Of a stretch of DNA of 64,000 nucleotides, positions 29,701-44,700 are shown piece by piece. The position numbers and the translations under genes are program-made. The notes under the pieces were generated by a model. It ran no database searches. It was given only the letters and a program-made list of their open reading frames with translations, and was not told where the DNA came from. The stretch comes from Mimachlamys varia (Eukaryota; Mollusca; Bivalvia; Pectinida; Pectinidae). The stretch's first letter is position 1. Every line of letters starts with the position of its first letter. The stretch spans positions 51,194,401-51,258,400 of the forward strand of contig OX392527.1 in NCBI GenBank assembly GCA_947623455.1, given 5' to 3'.

Positions 29701-32700
29701 TAATATGTTTCTGTCTGAATACCTTATAGTCATTGATAATTACATATTCTGATTTTATGTGTTGTTAATTGCAACAACTTTTTTTATCAAGTGAGGATCA
29801 TGTCTTGCATATTAAAGGATATGATTTCATTAATTTTCTACCCTATGCAGGCTTCAAAAAGATTTTATTTTCAATTAATGTTTTATTATTTTCTCTTTTC
29901 AAGGACAATTATAGGTTGCAGACTACTTAAGAGAGTTTAAAAGTCCTCTGCTTTTAAACTAGAAGTTCTTGAGATTAAATCCTTGCTGAGATGGGTTTTT
30001 TTACTGACAACTAATAATTAAATTGTCACAGTCACTGTCAGGTGAAAGTTCCATAATGTGTTTCAACTTATATAACATTAAAATTGTTTTAATCATATAG
30101 TAAACCATAATTTCACATTGTATTAATTACAAAATATTTATTCAAACATCACTTTTATGTCCTGTATATATGGAAATAAAAACAATCAAGTTTGGGGTAG
30201 AGAAATTTAGGATGGGACAGCTAGGGAGGACTTAACTTCACCAATACTAAGACTGTTGTAAGAATTGATATAAGGCATCAACATTTTGTGTGAATGAGTT
30301 TTTATTAGTAATGTGTCACAGCTCAATTGGGCTTCATTATAATTCATTTCAAGAACTTTTGCAAATAGTTTCTTATTAAAGGCCCAATATACGTAACTTC
30401 AAGGAAATTTTCGTCATTCTGAAAAATTCTGAAAAAAATCCAGTTGATAACCATGCATAAATAAGCCTAAAACGAAGTAAACCTGAGCGGTAACTAACAA
30501 GAAACTCTTGACAAAAAAATCTAAAGAATTGAAAATAATTCAGGTGGGGCCCACTTTAACAACAAACCGAAGGTAGAAGACGGTTCGAAATGGACGCGTG
30601 TTTACAAATAGCGTGTTTTAACTGCTGCTGTACCGGTAACCGCGAACGAATTCATCTTGAATATTGCTGATATCAGTTAATCTTAACTAAATCGATGAAT
30701 ATAATAAGTTTATTAGACTTGATTTTCCCTTCAAGTTTTACTGAAAGTTACGTATATTGGGCCTTTAATCAATTGGCTTAAGAACATTCCAGATGAAATA
30801 AAAACTTTATGATATTCTATCCCAGCAAGCTACTTGTCAAATCTCAGGTATTGCAAAAGATATTTCCATATCTGACCCAGGTGTGACAATGAAAGTAGTC
30901 TAATTTATTTGAGAAATATTTAGAGCTCTCCATTTTAACTATGCGTTAAAGCCAAGTATAACTGAAACAGACATTACTTGGATATTTGGAAATGTGACAA
31001 TAGGGCCCAGAGGGCCTGTATCGCTCACCTGGATACATTGGTAAATGTATCTAGGTAATCATGGTAATTTTTTTTCAAAAAGATCCCATGGACAGGGACA
31101 GACCTAAAGACCAATCCTTGAGGCATATCTGGTTAAAATAAAGTTTGGTTTATGTGTGAGTTTCTCAACTGTTTTCAAGTTCAACTGAGAAACTGGACCC
31201 CTGAGGACTGTGACCAGACCCTAACATTAATGCTAATATCATGATAACATTTGTCTCTTTATGCCCAGCAATTGTATAGTATTTGGTTAGGAAGTCTACA
31301 AGGGCATGGTTGATCCTGGGATCAAATCTATATCAGGATTGTGATCATCTCTTAATGCAAAGCAAATGTATTATTTATATTATATATAGTTTTGGGGTGG
31401 GGATCTCAACTGTTAAAAGTTATGATTCAGAATTTGATTCTGCAAAGGCAGGGCTCACCCTGGGACTAATCATTATATCGTGATTGTGTTAGTGGCTTTA
31501 TGCCAAGCAATGGTATATATTGTTAAAGTGTGGGGATCACAATCAAAACCAAGTTAAATAAGCAGCGATTTATAAGGCTTTCCCTCTATTTCCCCTATTG
31601 GGCCCCGCCCCTCCAGCCCCAAGGGGGTCAGAAGCACCACTTATATAAAATCTGTTTCTTACCAAATTTGGTTAAAAATCATTCAGCACTTTATGACTAC
31701 CGGTAGAAGGGATTTAAAGGCTTTCCTCTATTTCCCTTATTGGGCCCCTCCCCTCCGTCCCCAGGGGGGGGGGGGGGAGGAGGTTGGGGGGGGGAGGGGG
31801 GTTCAGAGTCACCATTTATACAAAATCTTTTCCCCTCCTCCAAAGGATGTTTCTGACCAAATTTGGTTCAAATCCATTCAGTAATTTATGACCAGTAGGG
31901 ATTTAAAAGGCTTTTCTTCTATCATACAAAATTGAATCCCCTTCACCCAAGCCCAAGGATGTTTCTGGCCAAATTTGGTAAAATGCTGTTGTGTGGTTCA
32001 GGACAAGAAGGGATTTATAGAAAAAGTTGACAGACGGACAACGGACGGACGACAGACAGCAATGGCATAAGCGGCCCAGGTGAGCTAAAAACTAACATTA
32101 AGCTGAAACCCTTTACTTCACCCCTACCGGCCAAATCTACATTACTCTAACCCATACTTAACTATAACAAATTTGCCCCACCCTGAATTACTACCCCATA
32201 CTTATATGTAATTTGTCTGATCTCGCTTTGCTTACTCACTCATGGGATAAGAGAATCCTTTTTTTTTTCATACATAGAATACAACACATTGACATAAACT
32301 AAAAGAAAATATAAAAAAATAAATTGGTCAGAAAAGAATTAGTTTTGTCTTCTTTTCACCATGATGGTTAATATGTTAATATAACCATCATGATCAAAAG
32401 AACTACGATTCATTTCACCATGGCCTTCGTATTTATTACCATACCACAATTCACATTTATTAAATACATCTTTCATTTACAATTTTTTTTTTTTTAATTT
32501 TAAGGATTTGAATTCTGCAACATAACAGCTAGATTGGAGTTACTGCCCTTTCAAAAGACCACTTCCGGTTTCTATTGGTAAAGCCGTCACTTCCGTTTCA
32601 AAATTTTGCGCATTATTTTTGGATAAAGAACTGCATACAAATTCATATTCCTCGTATCAATCAAGGTTTGTATAATCAGATGTTACAGCAAAAATTATAA

Positions 32701-35700
32701 ACATGTTAAAAAACGTTAAACATTATGGTACTGTTTTGTACATTCACAGCACTGTAAATTATCTTTTTAAGGTCAACAGTAGTAAACAACGTCTTACATC
32801 AAGGTCAACAAACACACACGTACGTGTATGACAGTGGCTGAAAGGATTATACAAATACAGATCAGCATCAACATACAGGTGAGTCAAAAATTCATTACGT
32901 CAACCAGGATTTTGCCATGAGTAATACAATGTATGTCAGTTAACACATCTTCACATGATTAAGTTATTGCATGGGTGCTCAAATCTGGACCCGCCCCCTT
33001 TAATATAGAGCAATTGGTGGGTCGAGCCCGGTGGTTTTTGGCAACAGTATGAATTAATTCCCCGTAACAAAGAAGAGTAAAAGGGTCTACTTATTTATTA
33101 AATCCTCTGATGATAACTAGGTTCAACAGTTTAATTATATAGTAGAGTCAAAATTAAACACAAGTTATTATTTTACATGATCCTTTATTATTTTTTACAT
33201 GATATCAAACCTGTATAGATTGATATGTTTAGAGGGAAACACAGCTTTATATTGTAGTGTAGGTTCTAGGCTTAAAAAAAATTGGGTTCTCGCTCGACAT
33301 CCCTACTGATTTTCCCCAGTATGATTATATACTAGGGTCAAAATCACATTTATTAAACATATCCTTAATTTACAATTCTTTTCTTTTTTTAATTTAAAGG
33401 CCCAATATACGTAACTTCAGGGACATTTTCGTGATTCTGAAAAATTCTGAAAAAAATCCAGATGATAACCATCCAAAATTAAGCCTAAAACGAAGTAAAC
33501 CTGAGCGATAACTAACAAGAAACTCTTGACAAAAAAATCCAAAGAATTGAAAATAAAATCAGGTGGGGCCCACTTCAACAACAAATCGAAGGTAGAAGAC
33601 GGTTCGAAATTGATGTGTGTTTATAAATAGCGTGTTTCAACTGCTGATGTACCGGTAACCGCGAAAGATTTCATCTTGAATATTGCTGATATCAGTTAAT
33701 TTAACTAAATCTATAAATATAATAAGCTATTAGGCTTGATTTTCGCTTCAAGTTTTGACAAAAGTTACGTATATTGGGCCTTTAAAGGACAAATCATTAA
33801 AATTCTGCAAAATAACAGATTGGAGTTACTGCCCTTTCAAAAGACCACTTCCGCCACATCACTTCTGCCACATCACTTCCGCTTTCTGCACACGAAAAAG
33901 TATTTTTATATTTCTCGTATCAATTAAATGCTGTATTCAGATCTGGCAGTTTACATGAACATTAAGTAACGTTCCACTTTTTATCAAGGTCACCTTCTTA
34001 AGGTCAATTCCACAAACACGTGTACGTGTATGACAGTGGCTGAAAGGATTATAAATATATCGATCAGCATTAAAATACAGGTGAGTCGAAAATTCTTTAC
34101 GTCAACCAGGATTTTGCCAGTTTACACATCTTCCTATGGGGCGGGCCCAGATTCCAGCCCCTTGGTTTTTGGCAACAGTATGAATTAATTCCCAGTAACA
34201 AAGAAGAGTAAAAGGGTCTACTTATTTATTAAATCCTCTGATGATAACTAGGTTCAACAGTTTAATTATATAGTAGAGTCAAAATTAAACACAATTTTAT
34301 TTTTGATAGTTATTATCTTACATGATCCTTTATATATACTTCTGGGACTGAGACAGAGTTGTATAGATGGATATGTTTAGAGGGAAACACAGCTTTATAT
34401 GGTAGTGTAGGTTCTAGGCTTAAAAAAATTGGTTTCTCGCTTGAAATCCCTACTGATTTTTCCAAGCATGTCCCAAAAGTTTCCCATTGAGCTAGAAACC
34501 ATACTGGTCATATCTCAGCCATTTCTTGAGAGATTTTGGCAAACGTTATTTTTTTTTTAAAAGATAATTTTGGGCTGCGGAACATGTTGTAAGCCATTAA
34601 AAATTGATATGGAGTCTTTATCCAGTGATTCAAATGTCAATTGAACGACTCAAATCATATTTCTGCACATTTACTCATCAATGAATAAAGATGTTGAAAT
34701 GTAATTCAGTTTTTGATTTGGTGATGATCCATTGATACTTGATACATTGTAAAGTTAGGCTGATTGAAGTTGAGAATTTTAATTATTTAGGGCATGACCC
34801 AACTTGGAACCTTGTCAGACTCCAGTCAAATTCATATAAGATTTTTTTAAGAGTTCTTAAAGAATTTACTGCAGTCAGGTTGAGTTTAGTCGCAACATCT
34901 TTTATTAGAATACAAGGCTTTTTACATTTGAAAAATCTGCGGAAAGCATGCAGCTTTGAGCAGGGTCACCGTCGGCGGAATTTTACCTGAGGAACATTTT
35001 CAGTGCGCGGAGGTAGCTCAGTGTCAAATTTAATTAAATTTTGACCATATGTCTTTAAGTAAATAAGAAATAACGAAAATTGCATTTCTTTTTTCCGCTT
35101 GTACATGTATATATACATTGTATATATATTTCACTAAGTGATGATCAGTCATAGTTACCAGGATTCTTAATTTAATCTTAGATACACTTATACCTATATA
35201 TTACAATTAACACGGAGATGGATCCCAGACAGTTTGTTTTTATGTATGTCAGAGGTCAAAATTTAGGTCAAAGTAACCTAATTTTGATATATGACAAACT
35301 GCCTTACCAAGGCAAACCTATAACCAAAGTATGATTTTAAAGTGACAAGCAGTGCAAGAGACCAAGCCCACACAAATGTTTTTTGGATGAAAGTTAAAGG
35401 TCAAAATCTACATCAAAGTGACTTACTTTTGATGCATAACACACCACTTTACAAAGGTGAAACGTGAATTAACCATACCCAAAGTATGAAGCTCTAGTGA
35501 CATGTAGTGAAGAAAATAGAGCCTAGACAATATCTTTCTTTGATGTAGGTCAAAGCACCAAATGTAGGTCAGATTGACTTTCTTTTGATACAGAACACAC
35601 TTCTTCACCAAGGGGAACCCATACCCAAGGTATGAAGTTCCAGTGACATATATAGATACATGTAGTGTAAGAGATAGAACCCACACAAAATAGTGGAAGG

Positions 35701-38700
35701 ATACACGGACTTGAGCACTGACCCCCATCCCCCTATGACCTGAAGGAAGGATTAAAGAGTGAAAGAGTAAATTCTTAAGAAACATTTATCTTCTGGAGAA
35801 ATGAAAAAATATTATCCAAATATGGTATCCTTGGGTATATAACAGAGAAACAATTTTATCTGAACAATGGGTGTGACCCTGCGGTCTGAGGGGCAGGGCC
35901 TTGTTTGGTTAATTAGGATTTTTTTTTTAAATAACCCTTCTTCTAAAGGAAAGAGAGGATATCATCTAAATTGTTCCATGATTGCTTTGATAAAAATGTA
36001 TCCAGGCGAGCGACAAAGGCTTTTTGAGCCTCTTGTTTGCTATTATCACCAACAACACATTCTACATTAGACTTCACATATATACAAAGCTCAAACATCA
36101 AAACATCTTCTTTCGGGATGTTGAGTTGGTGCAGTGGTAGCTGCCACAGGTATTTCTGGCTAGGCGATTAGGTGCTGTAGATTAAATGTGAGTTCGAGGC
36201 TTGGTCAGTGCAAGAGTAAAAGATTGTCTTCCTTTGTCATTTGTGTTTTTATGATTAATATATCCCTGAAAACTTTTTTGATTGGGATATTATATAATAG
36301 ATGACTAACAGTTTTCCTGATTTTATTCCAGATGGCATCAAGACAAGAAAGACTCACTAGTCCCTTTGTAAGGTAAACTCTCTTTCTATTAATTTCAAAC
36401 ATTGATGTCACATACAAGTAATGTCCAGCAATGCTTCAGGAGTAATTCTAGAAATAATTACCCCTGAAAATCACATGTATACCCTTCTACTTCTCTCATT
36501 TCTAGGTGTTTAATACTGGCCTGTCTAGGGCAATACACCTATGATCACTGTGGTTGTATTACACACCTACCCATGTAATACAGCCACGGCGTGATGTCAC
36601 AATGGCACAACAATGATGTGACATCACAAGTTCTATAAAATCTGATGTCGAAAAGAGAAAAATGGCAACATGGTGAAATTAAAACCTTCCACGATATTTG
36701 AATCGTGTACATTCGAAAGCTAAGATTGTTTTTTTCTGCACAAACTATGTTTGCAAATATGGGGTATGCTTGATCTCACTCTATCATTTATTTTCGTCAA
36801 AAAAGCTCAAGGAAAAAGTTGATATTCTCAAAATGGTGGCCAGTCAAGAGGTATTTTCATGATGTTTGAGCTTATTCAGGTTGTTGAAATGAGAGAAAAA
36901 TACCCTTTCATGACCAGGTGTGTACGATAGGGAAATTCCACCCGAGGGGTTTTCAAATTTGGCAAAACCCTTGAAAAAGTTTTATAAACTACATCCACAT
37001 TAAGTCCATCACCATCATTTCTATTTATTTTATTTAAATTAAATGGTATTTTCCTCTTTCTTCTTACAATGAGATGTGAAATCTGAAATGCTTTTTCTTA
37101 TCATTAAACAAATATAGTATGAAACCAAACTGGTCATATAAAATAGTGATGGACTAGCTGCCACATATAGCCACTTTTTAAATGATAATGGACTTCAAAT
37201 TATGACTATCAATTTCAATGGTTTACTGGGGGGTAATAGCAAAATGATCATCAGTTAACTTATCTGAACACAAATCCCATTTTTTTCCACTGGTATGCAC
37301 CGGACCTTTGTGGAAGCCTTTCACTGCTCTAAGATCTTTCATAGCAGTACAAGATGGATGATCAAAAACCTTAATCGTTCTAATTCGCTCAAGGCTAAGC
37401 ATGCTAGTCAATCTGGGTAGGACAGGAACTACAGTATAAAGGCATAAACTGATGTCATGTCCTTTTGATTTCTTAAAAAAACGTAAAGAAATGAAATAGG
37501 AAATGGACCAATTCTGTATTTTACTGATCAGCAGTTTATTTATTCAAGACAACTGATTGATAAGTTAGAATCAGCTATTTTAACAAATAATTACAATGTT
37601 GAACAAATTTCCCATTGCTATTACAAAAATGATTTCAACTACCAGGTATATCATACAGTATATCATCATTACAATTATTTCACACTGATGTCACAATCTA
37701 AGTAGGAAAGAAGATTTTCAACAAAATATTCTGTTTGAATTCCAGGATGGTACCACTCTTCAGCTATATCTACTTCATCATATCTATACACCCCAGAGAA
37801 AGACATTTTTATTTGCACTTGGAAGGAATAGCTTAATAAGCTAATCCTATTCAAGCTTAAGCCAATTTAAAGGCTACAACACAAATTCTGGGTAGCTTAA
37901 CATACCTTGGTATGGAAAGCCAAAAAAAGACCGCAAAACATATCCAGAAGCGACAAAAAAAGAGGCAAGCTGATCCAAACGTGAAAGAAGTTATGAAGAT
38001 ATATGCAAGGAATCACAATTATGGCCTCCCAAGTGGTAGAAGTAAAGCCAGGTTAGACAAAAATCGTCCTACCAACATATATACTCTCTTGGAGATTGAC
38101 GATGACGTCATTGAGCAATGCAGTGATTAAGTATGAAAGTGTGTACTTCCGTCACATGTGATGCTTAGCCTTGTAAAAAGTTTTTGTCTGGCTTGTTTAT
38201 TACATTGTTTTACATGTAGTGCAGGTGAGGGAAATGGGATGATAAATAATGTGACACACCAGTCATGTGATACAGTGCCTGTATCTAAAGAGGTGAGACC
38301 CCTCAGGGACCAATTATTTTATTCCAATATCATGGTTGTGTTTGTAGATTGAAACTGGAAAGTCTCTTCAATTCGAGGGTCAGCTTTTGAACTGGCAATA
38401 TTTCTAATCCACACCGCTTGAGAATGTTTTGTTTTCATTGTAAATTATATAATCGCATATATTCATTTCGTACTGATATATCTACGCCATTTTGGACGAC
38501 TTACTATAGTAGGGCTGTTACATTTAATGTGTCAACCAATCGCTCCCTTGCTGTCAACCAATCGCTCTGAACTGCAGAAGTAAAGCTTTATTTATATAAA
38601 GTTACTTAAATCAACATAAACTTAATGTATTACCATCCAGAAACGGAAACCTTCCTTGGAAAAGTTGTCTTCCTATTTCACACAACAATCCAGTGCAGCG

Positions 38701-41700
38701 CGTGGGTATAATTTCCAATTTGGTCGTTGAACTAACAAGAATTACCATCTCCAGTTTTCTAACTTTTACCTGTTTTTTGTATCAATGTAATTAGGAAATT
38801 GGAATTGTATGATTCGGGCAAGTGATTTTCAAATTCGGACGAGTAAATGTTTTATGTCACTAGTCCTAGGCCTGTACCCAGTGGTTTGAAAACTTTTTTC
38901 AGACCCCTGACATGATCTCGCCCATGTCCCTCTTCATCTTGACTATCAAGCCATACACACGTGAGTTAATTACCTCTGTATTTTGAACCTAGATTTAGGG
39001 AAGTGAGAGCTTACCCACACACCATATTTCCTGCAATGTTACATAAGAAACAGGTCCACTGCAAACTTGTGATGGTTCAGTAAACTTATAATGTATTCCA
39101 TTTAACGGAACATTCCAGTTGTCGGGGAACCAGGCGTTCCTCTAAATGGAATGCAAACTAGTTCGTTGGGAAAGTCTCATTTGAGGGTTCCAAGTTGGAT
39201 CAAATATGGCAGCCAGAGAAAGGTTTTCGTTTCAGATGTTCAATAAATTGTAAATATAAATAACTGTACCCAGTAAAACTGCATTTCATCAGTAAAATAT
39301 ATCACTACCGACTCCAAGTGGCATCATAGTATGTAAAATTTGTAAATAAATGTGATTACTCGCATTGTTTTGCAGATTTTATGACTGAACCGTTTTGGTT
39401 ATTTCTGGAAAAATTGTTTCTTTTTCCTTTTCGATTATTAGATTTTCACCCGCAGGAACAGAATTTGGACATTCTGTTCCATTTAGCAGACCAAATTAGC
39501 ACATCTGGAATGTTCTAATAAAAGGGAATATACAGTCAAACCTGCTCTAACGGCCACCTTGAATAAGCGGCCACCTCCCTTAAGCAACCAGTTTGTGGTC
39601 CGTCTGATGGAAAACACTATAAATTGAACCTTAAATGAGCGGTCACCTGTCTAATGCGGCCAACGGCCACACAAATTTGCCCCAAGTCGTTGTATCGTCC
39701 TGTATTAAGCAGCCATTTTGTCCGGAAATAGACATCTGCGATGATCACATGACACTTAAGTTATAGTGATGTGAAACAAAAACTGCATGAAATTAAGTCA
39801 TTTTATTGCCAGAAAGGACACACAGAAATGCTTTCAGCTATTATGAAAGCCAAGGCTGAACATGACAAATTATATGTGAAAATGTACAAGCAAGCAAACT
39901 ACAATTGCTGATTTCTTTAAGAAACAATAAATTCATCAAAACTTTGATCTTCTCTGGCCAACCTGGTTTAAGCAGCCACCTGTCTTAAGCAGCCAATATC
40001 TGTCGGTCCCTTAGGTGGCCGCTTAAAACAGGTTTGACTGTACTACTTGTGTCTTTATACAATCTAAAATTTAACTAACATGAGTCAGACAAGAGGCCCA
40101 GAGGGCCTGTATCGCTCACCTGGATAAATTGGTATCAAGGTAATCATGGTAAAATATTTCTAAAAACGATGCTATGGGCAGGGTCAGACCCACAGAATTA
40201 TCCTTGAAGTATATCTGTATAAATTAAAGATAGGTTATTGGGTGTGTATCTTAACTCACCGTTTTCAAGCTCAACTGAGAACCAAGGTCCCTAGGGCTGG
40301 GCTAGACCCTTACATCAATGATAATATCATGATTGTGTTTGTTTCTGTATAATTTTGGGGTGGGATATCTGTAAGGGCGTGGCAGACCCATAGATCAAAT
40401 CTAAAATCATATTTGTGATGTTCTCTTTATGCTGAGCAATTGTATATGTAGTTTTGGGGTGGGGATCTCAACCATTTAAAAGTAATATCAATATTGCCAA
40501 ATGATCACCTTTTAGCCCAGCCACACAGGGATGCTTCCTACCAAATTTAGTTAATGATCAGTGGTTATGAAGAAGAAGTCAATTGTTGACGGACGGACGG
40601 ACGCCGGACGCCACGGTATGATATAAGCTCACCTTTGTCCTTTGGACCAGGTGAGCTAATAATCTAGACTTGGCTTTTCTTGAATTGCCCAAGCTTATCA
40701 GTCTTCCTCGGCTTTTCTTGATCGGCTCAATAATCCGGCTCTTAAATCGCTTCAGAGCCGCTCTTATGTCAATTAAGAGTATGCTGAGTGGGCTTCTCAT
40801 ATAAGCTTAGATTAGTCAGGTAATATTTCACTAGTTTTGGCTTTCTTGAATCACTCAAGATGTAAGCTTGTCTTAATTGCTGCTCTTGAATCGCTCAAGA
40901 TGTCTACCAGCAATTCTTAGAAGCTGGAATCGCTTCAGCTTATCAGTCTTCCTCGGCTTTCCTTGATCGGCTCAAGAACCTGGCTCTTTAATCGCCGCTC
41001 TTATGTCACTTAATAGTTGCTGAGTGGGCTTCTCATATTAGCCTAAATTAGGAAGGTAATTATTTCACTAGACATGGCTTTCTTGAATCACTCAAGATGT
41101 AAGCTAGTCTTAATTGCTGCTCTTGAATCGCTCAAGATGTCTACCAGCAATTCTTAGAAGCTGGAATCGCTTCAGCTTATCAGTCTTCCTTGGCTTTTCT
41201 TGATTGGCTCAAGAATTTGGCTCTTAAATCGCTTAAGAGCCGCTCTTATGTCACTTAAGAGTTATGCTGAGTGGGCTTCTCTTGAATTACTCAAGAGTTC
41301 AGTTAGCCTTAACATCTCTTTAATCCCTCAGACTTATTCTCAGCTTCTCCATATTACTTAAGAGTATAGCTGCTTCTCTGGAGTTCTTCAGAGTAGAGCT
41401 CCTTCTCAGCTAGTTTTCTTTGGAGTAAGCTCGAGAGTATGTTTAAGTTTTAGAGTACCTAATATGCCACAGATTAGTTTTATTATGTTTGTTTTATGTA
41501 CATGTTTATTATGACCTACTTCTGCCTCGAAGCAATAAACAGGTTAACTGTGTTTTCGTGTTTAGTTGTATATAAATGATGAAATAAATGTGAAACACAT
41601 ACACACATTGACCAGATTAGTACTTTTATCTCAAAACTCAAAAAGCCATTAATCATGCTGTGTAATTCAAATTGCCAAAGCACACCTGATATGAACAATT

Positions 41701-44700
41701 TTCAAATGCCTTCTGACTTTGTCTTTATTCAATTGGTTTGGGTGGTCGGGGTTTAGTGCATAGTGCATTTGCCTTTCACCAAGGCGGTCGGGGTTCGATT
41801 CCCCGCCCGGACGTGAAAAGGTATGGGGTCACCTGCCCAACCATGTGGGTTTTCTCCCATAATGAGACCCCTTACGAGCTAACATCCGTGCCAACAAGAG
41901 TAATTAATATAAGTTGTTTAACTTGTTTTACAACTGTTGCAAAATAAATAAAATTTACATTATAATCGGTTTGGCGATGGGATTTTGAATTTTGATATAT
42001 TCAAAAATATTCTGAAATCAAAGAAAAATTCAGAGAAAAAACAAAGAAAACATAAAAATCATGCCTAAACCATTGTTTCTGTTTATTATTATGCTTGTGT
42101 GTGATGGCAACAAATTCAACAGGTCCTATGGGTTCATCTTATCATATACACTGAAAACAATTAAAAATAACACCCTGAGGGTTGGAGATTTCTCTGCCAC
42201 AACATCAAGGTACGTAGGAGATGATTATTTTTCTCCTATGATCATTTTGTATTTTTTTAACACAAGTTTCAATGCAACATAATGCTGATGTGATTGAATT
42301 GTTGACTTGGCATGATGGTATTGTTGTCGTGACATCATTATATTGTTGTCAGCTCGTGTTATTGGAGATGACAGAGAGGAAAAAGAGGAGAAAAATCTGT
42401 GAATGATGGGAGAAAGCTTAACTGAAGATCCATACAATGAATGTGTATATGCATCTTAATAAGGAACATAATTCATTATAATTAACTACAATGTCATAAA
42501 AAGTATTTTGCTTTAAATATATCAATAAAATTACATAGCCCTCTATAAGTTTGTTTGCTTTTTTGTCATTTCTCTTGTTTTTTAGGGGAGGGGTTGTCAA
42601 AATGTTAAAAAAAATATTCATATACAACTTGTCAGTTGAGCATAGAAACCTGTGTTACATAAATTTTTTTTTAAAAATCAGAATTATTTGTTCAATATGC
42701 AAACTTTACTACACTTGAAATTCAGATGGCAGGCATGCATAGATATTCCACAATTATTTACATAACAATTTTACCAACAGAATTTATTTTTTTATTGGCA
42801 AATACAATACAACAGGAATCCCTGGATTATGAAAATAAGTAAACGCTATTGGTGGTATTTTGGGAGAAAAATCTGCAGCAAGAAATTTCCAATCGAATTA
42901 GTTACATTTTCTTAGCTCAAGTTGTTTCCCTTGGTTAATAAAATTTGGCTTCACTTAAGGCCGAGTTCGAGTGTTGACTATTTACTATAGTAGGGCTGTT
43001 ACATTTAATGTGTTTACACATGCTGCCTTGCTATCAAATAATCACGCATGCGCAGGCGACTGCTAGTTGTTTTAGTCCGACTAAAACAAATCGATAGTTT
43101 GTGCTATAGTAGCTAGACAGGCTCACTGTCTACCTCTTGTTTCTATACACATGCGGAAAGCACATATCTAAAGTGAGTTTGATCGTACTATAGTTACACT
43201 ACAGCCACTAAAGATGATGCTCAAACTGTTACAGATCTGCCGCATCCTAGTTTCTATGTTTAAGTTAATATCACAAAATATGTGATATAGCACAAGGCAT
43301 GTGTAACAGTCAACATCATAAAGTTTACTTAACATAAACTAAAGCACATATTAGAACTGAAAGTCCAGGGAATGTATATAAATAAAACCATTCTTGTGGT
43401 CAAGCCCGGATTCTGTTTGTGTGCTCAATCAAACTTTCTTGTATCTCACTTAAATCACCTCAAACAATCAAAAAGTTGATAGAAAACTGTTTTCAGCTGA
43501 AAGTCTCTTCAACCTTTTTTGCCTAGATATCTGAGAGAAAGACTTTACTAATTTACAACAGAAATCCACAATTGAGTATGAGCATTAGAACACTTCAATG
43601 AAGACAGGCCTGGGACTCATAAAGCATGTTTTTTCTGTCTACTGTCAGCAGCAGGGTCACTATAATCCAAATAATTGAGAAAAGACTACTTTTTATTAAT
43701 TTATAAAAGGAGCACTAAATCCATATTTGACCTCAAGAATGCCTGAATGAATATTGGCGTGGGACTAATAAAACATATTTACTTTCTGTCATCTTCAGGG
43801 TCACTATAATCAACTAAACTGTATACTCACACAAAGTGCTGCTCTATGTAGGTTTGTGAGTACTGAAGTAGGTCCGTACAAGCGTGAAGGTCAGCAAATG
43901 CTCGGATGCCAATACAGTTACTTGGGTGAAGCTGAGACTGGAGAAACTCGCAGCAGGCATCTCTCACCTCCGTCATCTGGAGGATGTTAGCGGCAGGCAG
44001 CAACATCTGTAATAAAAATATTCTGACAACTCCAAAATCGGTGCTATATGAAAAATTACCCATGGTGACAAAGTGTCTCTTTGATTTTAATGCCAAATTT
44101 TAAGTAAACAAAAGAAAATAGAATTCAAGAAAAGGAAACTAAGAGCAGAGATAAAAAAAAGGGGGGGAAATCCAGTGTATTGCAATTTCTATGCATTCTT
44201 ACAAATTTTATCATAGCAAAGTTTTAGCACATTATCAAATTAATTAATTAACAATAAATCTATTGATAAACTGACACATATCCATAAAACCTGCATATAA
44301 TTATAACTAACAGGTATACACCCAGGGTATACAAATTTTCTTTTATACAATCACCGAAGTGCTAGCATAATCATGATTACCTCTGAAACAATGATTAATC
44401 TACAATTATTTTTCATGGGTCCTTTGCGTTTGTATTGCAAAAAACAATGGGTCTCACAATGTCAAATTCAACCATTTCCGCAAATTTAATGAGTCCTTTC
44501 AAAATTCTATGAGTACAGGATGCAGGATGTGCACGTAGATTCATCACTGCTGAAATGTTTAACTTTACATGATAGAATGTGGGCAAGGGTCACTGCAAAA
44601 ACCTATCAACCAACAAATAGAACAAGAGCACCGCGTGTTGGACGGACATCGTCATACCATAATAGGTCCCATCAATTTTGATGGGCGTATAAAAAGGATG

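Noticed and set aside
37912..38130. 72-codon lysine-rich ORF (MESQKKTAKHIQKRQKKRQA...)
   Set aside because: Sounds protein-like and could be a transposon-protein scrap, but no partner exons or motif support it.
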